This document shows, in pieces, positions 1 through 10,900 of a stretch of 24,340 nt of DNA; position 1 is the first letter of the stretch; each line of letters opens with the position of its first letter. The stretch comes from Psilocybe azurescens (taxonomy: Eukaryota; Basidiomycota; Agaricomycetes; Agaricales; Agrocybaceae). The stretch spans positions 1 through 24,340 of the forward strand of contig JAJIRX010000370.1 of assembly GCA_023853785.1 (NCBI GenBank), written 5' to 3'. Position numbers and translations under genes: made by a program. Below the pieces are notes generated by a model. It saw nothing but the letters and a program-made list of their open reading frames with translations. It ran no database searches and was not told the origin of the DNA.

Positions 1-260
1 TTTGGACAATGCTATACAATGCACAGGTATCTGCTAGTTTTAAATTATATAATTTTATTAAGTTCACATGGTGTTATAGTCAATTTAAGTTCAATTTCAA
101 AAACATCTGGACAGCTTTTGGAGACACTGTATATATCAAACTGTTTTAAATCTGATCTATATAAATATAGTTGAAATTTAGAACTGATCTGAAATTTCAA
201 ATTCCTATGGGAAGTCATCCACTTGCACTGCATGCTGCTTTCCAGCACCATTGTTAAGAA

Positions 261-341
261 CTTAATGATGAGGTCAGACACTCAGCAGAAGAAGAAAAGC
301 AGCTAGTTTATTTGTCTACCTTAATGATGAGGTCAGACACT
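261..341 (+). repeat. 22 bp direct repeat pair
   Basis: A 22 bp sequence containing TTAATGATGAGGTCAGACAC occurs perfectly at 261-282 and again at 320-341. A second perfect 24 bp repeat overlaps its end: CTCAGCAGAAGAAGAAAAGC plus four bases at 281-304, recurring at 394-417. Confidence 0.9.
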
Positions 342-389
342 ATTCAGAGCAAATGTAAGCATCTGGGTAAAGGCAGAATGAAACCATAA

Positions 390-424
390 GTACCTCAGCA
401 GAAGAAGAAAAGCAGCTGAGGTAC
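390..424. repeat. 10 bp inverted repeat (hairpin) around a repeat copy
   Basis: GTACCTCAGC at 390-399 is perfectly complementary to GCTGAGGTAC at 415-424, leaving a purine-rich 15-base loop. The second copy of the 24 bp repeat sits inside this hairpin. The first copy at 281-304 lacks the outer arm bases, so the hairpin is specific to the second copy. Confidence 0.85.
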
Positions 425-1190
425 AGAGAGTGAAAGGAGGGACTATAAGTGAGAACAAGTGTGATGCGTAGGACGAGCTATATTAGAAGGAGAAGCAATA
501 CATTGAACTAATGAAGGATTGAAGTATGAATGGAGGATTGTGGTGATGAGAAGTGAAAGAAATAATTAAGGCATGAACAAAGGAGGAAAGACAGTGATGA
601 GAATGGGAGTGACAAGTATGACTAAGCTGATGGACGAGCCAACCTTCAACAACCATCACTGCAACATCTATAATTCATATATCACTTTCATGCCATTCTC
701 ATTCATTGAACTGTGCACACTATCCCAGTCAACATGGGAAATTCTTCTTTCTAAATGCACCTTTTAACTTACTAGATGAGATATTTCCACAAATGCACTC
801 ATTTATGCAAGATGGACACAAGATGGGGGCCAAATCTTTCAAACATTCCAAAAATGGCAAGTGTGCTCAGTCTTCACAATCACAACAAATTCATTCTGAC
901 TTCATTATGGCAGACACTTCCCTGGCAAGATCTTCATCCAATATCAGCTTCTAGACTACACATTTTGATATTTATTTATAGGGCATTACTCCACAATACC
1001 TGGAGGGTTTATGTGATGATCTGGTATTTTCCTTACACATTGATTATCTTTCTTTTATCTTATCTCTATATTTTGACTCCATTCCATTCCATTGACCAAC
1101 ACACAAGCTATACCTTTCCATTCTTTGTTCCTATTTTCACTAACCCAGTTTACTTGAAACAATTCACCATTCACACTTAATGTAACCTCT

Positions 1191-2081
1191 TTTATTTGGA
1201 CCCTTTTACCTAGTTCTAGAACACTCTTCTACAGTATAAATACAGGACATGTTGTAGCTACAAATCCCCAGTGAACAACAAACATTTACACCTGTCTTAC
1301 AAGTGTTCTAAGCTTTACTACCCACCTATTTCCGTGCGCCAGGACGACACTATCGATACTCTCGCAGTCATGATAGTTACTCCTGTCACACTAAATAAGG
1401 AGATCGTGCATAGTTACCATCCGCAAGATGGTGCAGCCAAACAGGCCCTAAGCTTCGAGGGCTACTATACATCAGGAAGACAGGCTGATGCGAATTGACA
1501 TGTCATTGGCCTGAGAGGCCTCTGTGGCGTGATCGTATCCCCTCAAACAAATGATACTTCAGCCGTGTTGGACTACTGACAGTACTTACGAAGCAAGTCC
1601 GCGATAAGTGTCTCTTTGATATGCAGTCTTCCTATTCATTCGTGTGTAGACGAACTTTCACGTTATATTTATAGATTATGTGCATTAAACGCAGCATATC
1701 GATCCTTTTTCAAGGGTACACTGAGCTTGAAGAAGGATATTTTGTCTCGCTTTCATATATGCTCATAGCACCCTATGCTGCTCAGTGTTACGTCCATTGT
1801 ATAATTCCGCATAAAACACTTCGTAATAGGTTATCTACCAGTGAACATCTTTTAACAATCAACCAACTGCCCTCGTATTTGTGCTATACTTATATCAAGC
1901 CATAGGGCTCCTTCATCAGTTTGCATCATCTATATCGATTCGTATCATCAGATTGTTGCGACCTATATAATTGGTCTACGTTGAGCGGCTCCTGAGAGTA
2001 CTCTGCGGGATACATTCGATACGCCCCCTTCCCCAGTTCATCTAACAGCCACAAGCAATCGTCGTAGACTCACAAGTGGAG
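1191..2081 (+). other. Upstream region of the DUF6533 gene; one unassigned open frame
   Basis: Mostly non-coding. An open frame at 1271-1498 ends in a protein-like tail (ALSFEGYYTSGRQADAN, then stop). It could be a remnant or last exon of something lost, but I do not recognise it and there is no supporting upstream exon. The last 120 bp form the promoter of the gene at 2082. Confidence 0.3.
1963..1974 (+). promoter_or_regulatory. Candidate TATA box with adjacent inverted CCAAT
   Basis: CTATATAA followed directly by TTGG (so ATTGG, an inverted CCAAT) lies about 110 bp upstream of the ATG at 2082, a reasonable distance for a fungal core promoter. This is a motif match only. Confidence 0.45.
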
Positions 2082-3824
2082 ATGTCTGTCGTCAATCCTC
2101 TTTTGAACATTCTGACAGAAGGTCTTCGGGAGATCCAACTCGTACGATATACACATGGTGTGTACCCTCACCTGTTTAATAAGGTCAACATTTTTCAACA
2201 TTTCCATTTCCATGTCGTCTTTAGCGGCTGCTGCTACTTGTGTACTTTTTGACTACAGTAAGAAAATCATTTCCAATTTATATTGGTTGCTTATAGCATG
2301 CTATTGTAGTGATTACATTCGACCGCGAGGTCAGTTATTTTTCTCGGAGAAAAGATTGTCTTGATCAGCACTGACACGAAAGGATGCCTTAAATTTCCCT
2401 AGGTCAATCTCATCTGGGTGAGATCATTCTCCTAACCTCCCCTAACGTGATCGTTGGATTTGATCTCCCCATAAAGAAACGACAGTGGTCCTGGATAAAG
2501 GTCCTTTTCTTTGTGGTGAGCCCTTTCAGATAATCTGGCTCACTTAAGTTCTGACTACTTTCTTGGGTGAAGAATCGTTACTACGGTCTGGTCACCGCGA
2601 GGTGAGTCACTCAGGTGCCTACGTGAAGGGTTAAGACTCAATTATTTAGTTTCGATATGTATAGTGAATCTTATTTTAGTATACCTCTAAAGGTGACAGG
2701 GCTGATAGTTGCATAACATGTAGTTCACTTCCCCGTGGGCCTAACTAATTCGGTATGTCAATTGCTACCATCTCAAAACGTAGTTCGTTTACTGAAAGTG
2801 TAGTAGTTGTAAGTAGTAGTCTGCCACGACACGAGTTATATCTGAGTGACGTCTCATTCATTGATCTTTACCAGTTGTAAGCACCTATATCACTCGATTT
2901 TAGGACATTCGACAGCAAATAACTTGCATGAAGGTTTGCGCGTCGCCCAATGGGAAGGAATAACGGCTCTGCTAGGCTGCATAGTGGCTGACGGTTCGTT
3001 GTTGACCCTTTCTCAAGCCTATCGTTATTGAAGTATGTATGCTGCTTCCTACTAGTGACCCTTCAAGTGCGGATATACGCCCTATACTCAGGGAGCAAAA
3101 GAATCCTTGCTTTGATGCTAACCACGTACGTGTTGTGTGTGACGGCCTCAGGGTGGGTCGTGGGTACTGCGTTAGTCAATGGGAAAGGTTGGTATTTCTC
3201 TTACATTCCCTCACCGGCCGTTATGAGCTGACAATGCCCCACAGCCTTCGTAGTCCCGGTACCGATAGGAAGCGCGATCTGCGATCTTAGTGTCATCCCA
3301 CTACACCTCTATGCATTCTGGATCCCCATGATCACCTTCCAAGTCCTGCTCTGCATCCTGGCCATCATACCGGCTATAAATTCGTTCAAGGCAGACGGCT
3401 CGATCATGAAATTCTACAGCGGACATGGACTGTATAATATCCTAATCCGTGATTCGACAATTTACTTCGCTATGCGAGTCTTTTCTTGCCCTCCGTGTCC
3501 TAGCTTCGCATAACCAACATGCTGACCTTTATACTCCCTTTAGTATCGCTGTCACCTCTATTAGCTGTCTCATAGTGTGGGTGGTAGAGCCAAAAGTAGG
3601 TCACTCCGGTCCTTCATACAATACATTCAGAGTCAACTCATCTGATGCGATCCTGCATGTAAAATAGAACGATTTAATAGAAACGCCCATCGGGTTCGCC
3701 CCTCGCTATTCAGTGCTCCCTCTGCAATCGAATCATCTTGAACCTTCGTGAAGCTGATCAACTGGTGGTCAGCGACAATGATACCCAGGAGAGCGTTATG
3801 GTGTACGCATCCAGAGATTACTGA
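2082..3824 (+). CDS. DUF6533-family multi-pass membrane protein (one-base frameshift near 3700)
   Basis: Member of the basidiomycete DUF6533 family of predicted multi-spanning membrane proteins; molecular function unknown. Exons that can be read are 2082-2157, 2225-2257, 2310-2329, 2403-2417, 2477-2515, 2573-2601, 2904-2993, 3056-3187 and 3245 to about 3475, then a tail ending at the TGA at 3822-3824. Spliced exons 2 to 4 give the family hallmark FDYMITFDREVNLIW, followed by KRQWSWIKVLFFV and NRYYGLVTA. Later exons give WEGITALLGCIVAD and TLQVRIYALYSGSKRI, then hydrophobic helices. The C-terminal part reads IQCSLCNRIILNLREADQL, typical of the family, but only after one C is dropped from the CCCC run at 3699-3702. 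Exon joins at 2602-2903 and 3476-3690 are unresolved. It is either a real gene carrying a sequence error or a young pseudogene. The family call is secure; the exact protein is not. Confidence 0.82.
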
Positions 3825-4999
3825 GATTTCATGTTGCATATATATGTGTATAATAGTATGACATTTATGCCTCATTGACGTTGAAGCATCTCCGGAGTCC
3901 AGATAGGTACTGCAATGAGTGGTACAAGGGAAATAGTGAACGATTGAAGGGCGCCGTTTCGACCTGCATCAGACGTTAATGACACGAGCTTTACGCGTGC
4001 AGATGAACCCCCATTCTTTGGTGATTAAAGAGAAAAACCGTAGATAGCTCCAAGGAGGCAGCAACACTTTATACCCACAGCATTAAGGCCCGCGATGTAC
4101 GCAAAACACGCACGTATAGCACTCACAAAATTGAAAAGGAAAAAAAAAGTGAATAAACATTTCAGAGGTTGATGTACTGTAACAAACAGCGGAACGATAA
4201 GGATGCGCACATAAGCATACGCCATCGAGGAGGACGAAAAAGTCATACTAGGCAGACGAAAAGTCTCTGAACAGGATAAGAGAAAAAGAAAGAAATCGAG
4301 TGGCAAGTGGGGGAACGTCGGAAATGAGCGGTGGTTTAGGAACCGCCTCATGCACTATCCCCACGTCCATGGTCGACGTTGAAATATGTACATATAACAT
4401 ATAAAAACAAAAGAAGAAAGTCAGGAAGAAAAAGACAAGAAAGTAAAATGGGGGTTAAAAAGGTTCGCACGAGATGAGCAAAGAAAAAGTCAAGAAAGAA
4501 GAAAAAGTGGTATCAAGAACATTCTTTTTGTTTCCACAACACGGAGTGCCTCTGTCCATTAGTACTCGAGTGGGCTTGATACTCGAGTGAAGGACAAAGT
4601 CCAGTGACTGGCTGGGGCCAAGTATGCCAGGCGGCGAGTACGATGCGGTTGGTAAGAAATGGTGGGTTGGTGGGGGTATGATAAACGGTGAGCTATGATA
4701 GGGGAAGAATGTCGATAAAGAGCGGAAGGGATCCATCCGGGCGGAGGATGGCGGATAGTGGGCTGCGTGAAGGAAAGGGATGGGATAGAGGAAGAGGAAG
4801 AAGAGGTATTCTTTCTTTCACAACAATAAAATAAACGATAATGAAACGGAATCAAACCAAATCGAATCGAGTTGGAGGATGGGAGTTAAGGAGGAGTTTT
4901 GTTTGAGTAGTGAATCTTTTCTTGTCGTCCCAAGCGAAAATGATAACACAAAGGGGCAAGCAGTGCAAAGGCGCGTTATCACGCTGTCCTCACCTCCGC
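3825..4999. other. Intergenic and 3' flanking DNA between convergent genes
   Basis: No gene recognised. The plus strand is purine-rich (many GAAAAAG and AAGAAA runs, for example 4400-4520 and 4790-4830), which leaves long stop-free frames on the minus strand that are compositional only. The two flanking genes converge on this interval, so it should contain both 3' UTRs. Confidence 0.5.
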
Positions 5000-7900
5000 T
5001 CACTCGTTAGCAATCTTCAACACCCTCCGCGGCCTCTCCTCTTCCTCCTCGTCCTCCTCAACCTCATCACTATACCGGCTCTCCGACTCACTGTGGTTCC
5101 CCTGGCTCCTCCCGCTCCCGCTCCGCCCTCGCTCCAGCGCAGCGTTATTATTATGGCTCGCACCTATCACAGCGCCAGCGACAGAGGCAGCACCGACGTC
5201 AAACGGATTCGGCATCTTCGCATGCCCGCCCACGAGCCCCGCAGGCTCGTTGCTGCTCTCCGCGACATACCCGCCGTACGCATCGTCCATGTCCTCATCG
5301 CCCATCGTGCCCGTCGAGTATCCGCGCTTGTGCTGCTGCTGGTACTGCTGTTGTTGCTGGCTTTCCTGATGTTGGTATTGCGATTGCTGCTGATATTGCT
5401 GCTAGGCCGAGTACTGCTGGGGAGCCGCCTGCGCGTACTGCTGAGGTGGCGAATACTGCTGTGGAGGCGACCCCGAACCACTGCCCGACCCAGGCGTGCG
5501 CATCTGGGACTGCGACTTCGAAGCATACAACCCCGTCGCTCCTCCCTGATAGTGCCCCGCATACCCATCACCCGCCTGCGACGGATAATACTGCGTCGCC
5601 GTCGTCGCTGCTGCTGCTGCTGCTGCTGCCTCTGCTCCCATCCCGCCCATCGACTTGCTCCTCCCGAGATTCGCGTACTCCTGCGATGGCGACGCGCGGT
5701 GGTGTAGCCCCTGACCTTGGCCCTGCGCTTGGTTCTGGGACTGCGACATACCCCTAGAGAGCATACCGGCACCGGCAATGTGCGCGCCCATCCCCGCAGC
5801 CTCCAGAATATCCTCGTTCCTCCGCGCATTTCCCGCTCCTCCTCCTCCCGCGCCCCCTCCACTCCCACCGACCGCGCCGAACGGCACTCCAGCATACGGA
5901 TCGTACCCCGCGCTCGGCGCAGCCGCAAACGCTGCATACGGCGTCGGCGGGGCGCCGCTGCCCTCGTCCGATGCATACCCACCGCTGCCATTGTTATTGT
6001 GGCCCCCGCCGCCGCCCTGCTCAGCAGCGTGCCGCATGCTCCGCGCGCGCACGGCGCCTATGCCCGCGACGCCGCCCGCACCTGCGCCCGCCAAGCCCGC
6101 CGCGTACGGGTCGAAGATCTCGCCGGGCGACACGCCCGCATGCGAGCCAGAGCCGCCGCCAGCACCCGCACCCGAACCAGAGCCAGAGCCGGAGTAGGAC
6201 CCAGAATGCATCTCGCGCATGCCATACGCCTCCTGCCCACCCATGGCCATGGCCATGCCGGCACCGCCATGCGAATGCGAATGGCTCCCCACGCTCATCG
6301 CAGGCTGGCCGTACGTCCCGTGGCTCGACACGTCCGAGTACCCCCTCCGTACCCGCCATCGTAATCATACCCCGCCCCAATGCCCCCGGCCCCGCCACGC
6401 CCGCCGCCACCTCCCGCGTCGTCGTCATCGTCCAGGAAAATAGGTTTGGGAGCAGACGCCGCTTCGAGGGTCGCAGCCGCGAGCTCGCGGTCGAATTTGC
6501 GTGCGCGACGCCTGCGCACGACGCTAGTGGCGAGCGCGATCAAGAGCGCGAGTACAATGAGGCCGACGACTGCGAACGTGCCCGCTACTGCACCGGTGTT
6601 CTCGAAGAACCTGCGAGAAAAAAAAGAGGAAAGGGGAGAGGATGTGTCAGTAATGTTCTTTGGCGTACGTGTACAACGAACACGAAAAACGGAAAAACGG
6701 AGTACACAAAAAAAAGGAAAGAAAAAGGAAAGAAATTCCCTGCCCCGAACTGAACCGAGAAAAACTCATCCAAACCCGGCACAAGGTCGTTATATTACAA
6801 CGAATTAAACCCAGACCACAAGTCTAAGCCGCCCAACGTTGAGCTCTGCTGGACTTCGACTCGGATATCACAGCTTTCCATGGCGGTGTTTGGAAGTGGG
6901 TTTTGAAGTTCGAGAAGACCAAACGAAGGGATAGAAGAGAAGAGAAAGTCCAAAACACCATCAACGCACGCCCACAAATGCCGACCGCACGCGAAGGCGA
7001 AGCCAAGCGCGTATATATACCAACGTAGGTAGTGCAAACATCCACGACGGCGAGAAAAGTAGGCACAAAGTGCAAAGACGAGAAGCACAGAGAAGAGAAA
7101 AGAGAAGTAACGAAAAGAGAAGGAAAGAAACAAATTTGCAAGTCCGCGAAAAGCGAAACACAAAAAAAAAAACGAATCAACAAGATGCGAGAACGAGGGG
7201 GAGACACCACACCACACCACACCATCCCTTCCTGAAGCAATCTATATTCGAAGACCCATCCAGACAACGCGAACACGAACACGAAGCAAGAACCCAACCC
7301 CTATAAATCATATCCAAAAGGGGGGAAATCGGGTCCTGTTCGACACGCGTATATTGGACGGGGAAATTTTGATCAAGTTCGAGGCTCGAGGGATTCAGGA
7401 ATGTAGACGGACCGACGCCCGAAAGAGGAAAAGAGAGAGAGAGATCCACAAAAAAAAACAAAAACAAAAAACAAAGGTAAAACGAAAATAGGATAGAAAT
7501 AGAAAAGAAAGGCATGGGAAACAAAAACGCACGAGTTTCAGACGAAAGAGAAGAGAAGAGAGGAGACAACAACAGAGAAGGAAAGAAGGAAGAGAGAGTC
7601 GGCGAAAAACAAAAGAGTACGAATGAGAAGAAAAATAACGAAACAAAATGAAACCCGTTCCCAACCGTTCCCACTCCTCTCATCCTCGACCCGAAACAAT
7701 AATAAAAGTCAATCCAAACACCTGCCTGCATTAGCAAGGAGCTTAACGAGTCAGACGCAGACCACGATTCTCTAAGCCCCCCAACAGATTTTTTTTTTTT
7801 TTTTTTAAAAAAAAAAAGGCAAAAACAAGTCAGGCCTCGTTCGACTCGGGGTATTCCACCGCTCCTCGTAGGTGGGGTTTTGGAGGGGACATTTAATCGC

Positions 7901-8691
7901 ACAAGATCGAGGAGTTTGGTAAAGTGGGAGGAGGACCGAAATGGGAAGAGGGAAAGAAGGACGCAGACGGAAAGAGGAATCCAGACGCCAAGGCCCGACG
8001 CACGCGACCGCGCATATAAGAGGACCGAACAAAGCCCCAGCAAAAACGTAGAATAGGGGAACAGGGATGGCGAGAGTGAAAAAAAGGGGTAGAAAGCCGT
8101 CCAAAAAAGGAAAAAGCAAACCAAAAATAGGACAGAAACAGCAAAGAAAATAAAAGAAAAAAAGGAAAAGCAAACGCACGATTTTCCACCGCCACTCGCT
8201 TGCGAGGTATTGCTCGGCCCAATACCGCTCGTCCCTGTCGAGAACTTGGTCGACGTATGCGTGATAATCCCGCCTCCAGGCGGCGGGGTCAGCGTCGTCC
8301 CTGGCGCCGTCTCCACGGACGAGGACGACCTCGACGATGTTGAGGATGTCGTAGATGACGAGGTGCTTGAGGTAGTTGAGGAAGAGGTGGTGGAGGAGGA
8401 GGTTGTGCTTGAGGAGCTAGATGAGGTTGTGCTTGAGGAGGTGGATGAGGAGGTTGTGGAGGATGAGGTGGATGAGGTTGTGGTTGAGGATGAGGAGAGG
8501 GTGGTTGAGCTGGATGTAGCCGGGCTATGAGGGGGTGAAGGATGGGGTCAGTTTTGGAGGCATACAGAGAGTGCGGAAGAAGGGAGGAGACGTACGTGGT
8601 TGAAGAGGCTGAGGAGGATGGAGATGATGGGACCAGCATGAGCACGAGAATACCAAACGCAAATCAGACGATACTCACTAGAATCCGCCAT
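5000..8691 (-). CDS. Ser/Thr-rich single-pass membrane protein with Gly/Gln-rich cytoplasmic tail
   Basis: Exons on the minus strand are 8691-8679 (13 nt), 8608-8596 (13 nt), 8524-8180 and 6610-5000. They splice to MADSTSSTTPATSSS followed by about 80 Ser/Thr-rich residues, likely O-mannosylated and outside the cell. Next come GGGKSFFENTGAVAG, a transmembrane helix (about residues 131-155), the stop-transfer RRRR at 156-159, and an acidic then Gly-, His-, Ala- and Gln-rich tail ending RPRRVLKIANE. No classical signal peptide, so the helix would be a reverse anchor. The architecture recalls fungal wall or stress-sensor-like membrane proteins and uncharacterised Agaricomycete homologues; the function is inferred only from shape. 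Two breaks: a one-base deletion in the C5 run at 6341-6345 (frame change between GYDYDGGYGG and SDVSSHGTYG), and an in-frame TAG at 5404-5402 in a Gln-rich stretch. After it the frame stays open for 133 codons to the family-like C-terminus. Full length would be about 660 residues. Confidence 0.85.
6611..8179 (-). other. 1,569 bp pyrimidine-rich intron of the membrane protein gene
   Basis: On the minus strand the donor is GTGCGTTTGC at 8179 and the acceptor CTTTTTTTTCTCGCAG ends at 6611. The join TC|G preserves frame and yields GGGKSFFENTGAVAG directly. The other introns of this gene are 70 and 71 bp. The interval is strongly pyrimidine-rich on the sense strand, which leaves exon 3's frame open for about 1 kb into the intron (to 7177). 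I see no separate gene in it. Confidence 0.7.
7789..7817. repeat. T18-A11 homopolymer junction
   Basis: Eighteen T directly followed by eleven A inside the long intron, a self-complementary homopolymer tract. Length in the real genome is uncertain because such tracts are poorly resolved by sequencing. Confidence 0.85.
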
Positions 8692-9090
8692 ATTGTATTG
8701 ATGATGACGCTAAATAGAACAACAAAAGAGAAAGTGATTAAGAATGAGAAGGGGTTTAAAAGTTTTCAAGAGAGTGTGTGTATTCGCGCTGTTCTCGTTG
8801 TCTGTCGGTCTGTCTGTCTGTCTGTCGCCAAGGGGTCGTTCGCTCCTTGAATGGCTGAGAGTACAGAAGCCGTGCGTGGTGTGGGGTGATGGAAGGAGAA
8901 ATACAAGCGGAAAGTTCAGGTTATGGTGTGACGAGTAGTTGCCGACCAGGACGGTGCACTGTACTGCTCTGCTCGCTGATGCTGATGCTGATGGCTGATG
9001 CGGGGGAGGGAGCTGAGGACAACAAAGACCTATTCCCGTTCCTTCACCGCCGTCTGAAATCGTCCTCTTCGTGGTGTGAATGAAGCGCAA
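8692..9090 (-). promoter_or_regulatory. Upstream region of the membrane protein gene, with TGTC tandem repeat
   Basis: On the minus strand the 60 bp before the ATG are pyrimidine-rich (CTTTCTCTTTTGTTG), as is common for fungal core promoters and 5' UTRs. A TCTG/TGTC tetranucleotide repeat lies at about 8800-8827. A GATGCT repeat lies at about 8977-8995. No convincing TATA box. Confidence 0.4.
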
Positions 9091-9640
9091 GTCGGAAGGA
9101 GGACGAACAACGAACAGTCAAACGCCAGATGGTCCGTCAAGCGTGCGTGTGAGAAGGTTTAAGGAGAAAACAAAGAGTATAATAATCTTACGTAAGCGAT
9201 AGAGATGGGTCATGTGGGCCCGGGATTATTCCCCGGCCCAGTGCGGAGCGGAGCGCAGTAGGGACATGTTTAGGCACCGGGGGCACAAGGTACAGGCAGC
9301 GTTATTTTTGCTGCCTTTTGACTCCCCTTGACTCCCCTCCTCTCCGCATGCTACACGTAGCAAGAAGAATGTGACCCTTTCGAAGACGCAAGAATCAGCA
9401 GATGGGCCTCGGGTGAGACTGATTCACCGTTTCCTGATCGTGATCGTGATGCACGCATGGGTCCGAGTCCATCATGCATGCTCACCAGTGGTCCTTGATA
9501 GAGTACCTATGGGTTATGGGCATGAGATGGCGGAAGGCGCCACTCGCACCTGGAGCTGGGGACGGTCGTCTCACAGACTCACAGTCAGCATCGAGTACTC
9601 AAGCGAACGGGAGGTGCCAGCTACGCGCCGAACGAGAATG
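9091..9640 (+). repeat. Diverged duplication, copy A
   Basis: Shares several collinear blocks with 10711-10900: GAACAACGAACAG at about 9104-9116, CTCTCCGCATGCTACAC at about 9340-9356, TCGAAG and GCAAGAA near 9380-9393, CGTGATGCAC near 9445, and GAACGGGAGGTGC near 9605. The blocks keep the same order but lie closer together in copy B. A short inverted repeat GGCAGC/GCTGCC sits at 9295-9315. An open frame at 9371-9727 has no recognisable protein feature. Confidence 0.65.
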
Positions 9641-10710
9641 GGAGGCCTGCTAGGGTACTCTGCACTAGGCTTGCATCCAGTGCTTTTATATACTCTGGAT
9701 CGCACTAACATACTAAGTAACCGCTAGTCACAAGATAGTAATCCCGCATTATCGTCCAAGTACCGTGACCTTTCAAATAATTCTGTCTCAAGTAAGCACT
9801 CAACTCAAAGTGCCGCAAATGCCGAAAAACAGGTGTATGTTCCCAGCGAACGAAACGATAGGAAACGTGGTATGTGTTGGGTAAGAATTCCATAAGACTC
9901 TGCCAGAGAATAGGACATCCCTCATATCGTCCTCGATTCTCAAAAGGGGGCTCGTGCCAGTTTGCTGCTGTTTCAAGGATGCCACCATACACATAAACTA
10001 CTGACGTTGTCAGCATACGCCTTACTGAAAAAGCAGTCGGGCTCTGTCTATAACGAAAGGCCTCCTGTGACCTGCTTTAGCCTTCACTGTTCGTTTATAT
10101 CTTCAAATTCGATTAGTATGATACCAAATACCAATGCAGCCATGCTCGACAGTGTGCGTATTGTATATTGCTTGAAGATCAACACATATTTGCATGTACT
10201 TGTGCTTGTAATTACCAACATGGAGCCTAACCCTTACCTTTCCAATGAAGACAGAAGGGGGAGGAGGAGGAGGAGTCAAGAGTTGGTCAAGAGGTTGCAA
10301 TGTAATTTGCGATCCCGTATCGATGGCCGGCCTTCAAGCTGAAAAACTTGCTAAAAACACAGATGATAGAAATAGCTTCTCGTTCATGATATTTTCTGTG
10401 AGGTATTATGTGCCATATTCCTCTGCGAACCGGCGGCGCCCTTCAGCCAATAGGCCGGCGGCGCTGATGCTGATGCAGGAGCGAGTCCCTGGAGGGGCAC
10501 GATACTAAGCAGAGGAGGAGGAGGAGGAGGAGGAGGAAATTTCTGCTGCTGAGGGTTCATGCAAGTATTTGTTGATGTCTTTCGGTTGCTCCATCATGCT
10601 CATGGTGGGGTTGTTGAAACCATTCCAGTCTTGTGACAGTCGTTATCACGATCATCGATCATCGATCACATCGGTAACAGAGTCTGACAAAGTAAAGTAG
10701 CAGTACCAGT
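9641..10710. other. Intergenic DNA, no gene recognised
   Basis: A minus-strand open frame at 9705-10016 (103 codons) has a protein-like composition but no known motif and no supporting splice partners, so I do not call it a gene. Two GGA/GAG microsatellites occur at about 10255-10276 and 10512-10537. Confidence 0.4.
10512..10537 (+). repeat. GAG trinucleotide microsatellite
   Basis: Uninterrupted GAG repeats of about eight units, between a short GC-rich stretch and an AAATTTCTGCTGCTGAG sequence. Not in a recognised gene. Confidence 0.9.
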
Positions 10711-10900
10711 AGCAGGGAGGAAGAGCGAACAACGAACAGCCAAATGCCAGACAGTCAGTTCAGTTGGCCTCTCCGCATGCTACACATAGCAAGACTATCA
10801 ATTCGAAGTCGCAAGAACTTCAATCCTCATCGTGATGCACGGTGCACCATGCATGATCTTTTCAATTGAACGGGAGGTGCGTATTAAGCGCTTACGATGT
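10711..10900 (+). repeat. Diverged duplication, copy B
   Basis: A compact counterpart of 9091-9640: GAACAACGAACAG at about 10728-10740, CTCTCCGCATGCTACAC at about 10769-10785, TCGAAG and GCAAGAA near 10803-10817, CGTGATGCAC at about 10830, and GAACGGGAGGTGC near 10868. The collinear order shows a duplication followed by deletion and drift. Confidence 0.65.

Larger units (their letters stand above)
1..1190. other. AT-rich intergenic DNA, no gene recognised
   Basis: Only short open frames of ordinary random length occur here, none with a recognisable motif. The stretch is AT-rich, unlike the coding loci further right, and carries short direct repeats and a hairpin (listed separately). A TATA-like TATAAATA lies just after it (about 1235-1242). 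The composition and repeats would fit a decayed transposable element or LTR fragment, but I see no protease, reverse transcriptase or integrase motif and no matching second LTR, so this is only a suggestion. Confidence 0.4.

Noticed and set aside
1..1260. LTR retrotransposon
   Set aside because: A TATA-like sequence near 1236 is suggestive, but there is no pol motif, primer-binding site or second LTR in the window.
3449..3667. Separate small gene after the DUF6533 exons
   Set aside because: This frame overlaps the unresolved 3' exons of the DUF6533 gene and is more likely part of, or a shadow of, that gene.
4910..6753. Long plus-strand and minus-strand Arg/Pro/Ala-rich frames opposite or beside the membrane protein tail
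   Set aside because: These are shadows of the GC-rich Gly/Gln tail in other frames; the tail frame itself has family-like features.
7177..8316. 379-codon minus-strand open frame rich in Phe, Leu and Ser
   Set aside because: Its first part is exon 3 of the membrane protein. The rest is the pyrimidine-rich intron, open only because TTT, CTC and TCT words lack stops.
8210..8530. Plus-strand Glu/Val/Asp-rich 106-codon frame
   Set aside because: Antisense of the Ser/Thr-rich ectodomain codons.
9371..10016. Plus-strand 118-codon and minus-strand 103-codon frames
   Set aside because: No recognisable motif, no start context or splice partners; the first lies in a duplicated region whose other copy does not keep the frame.
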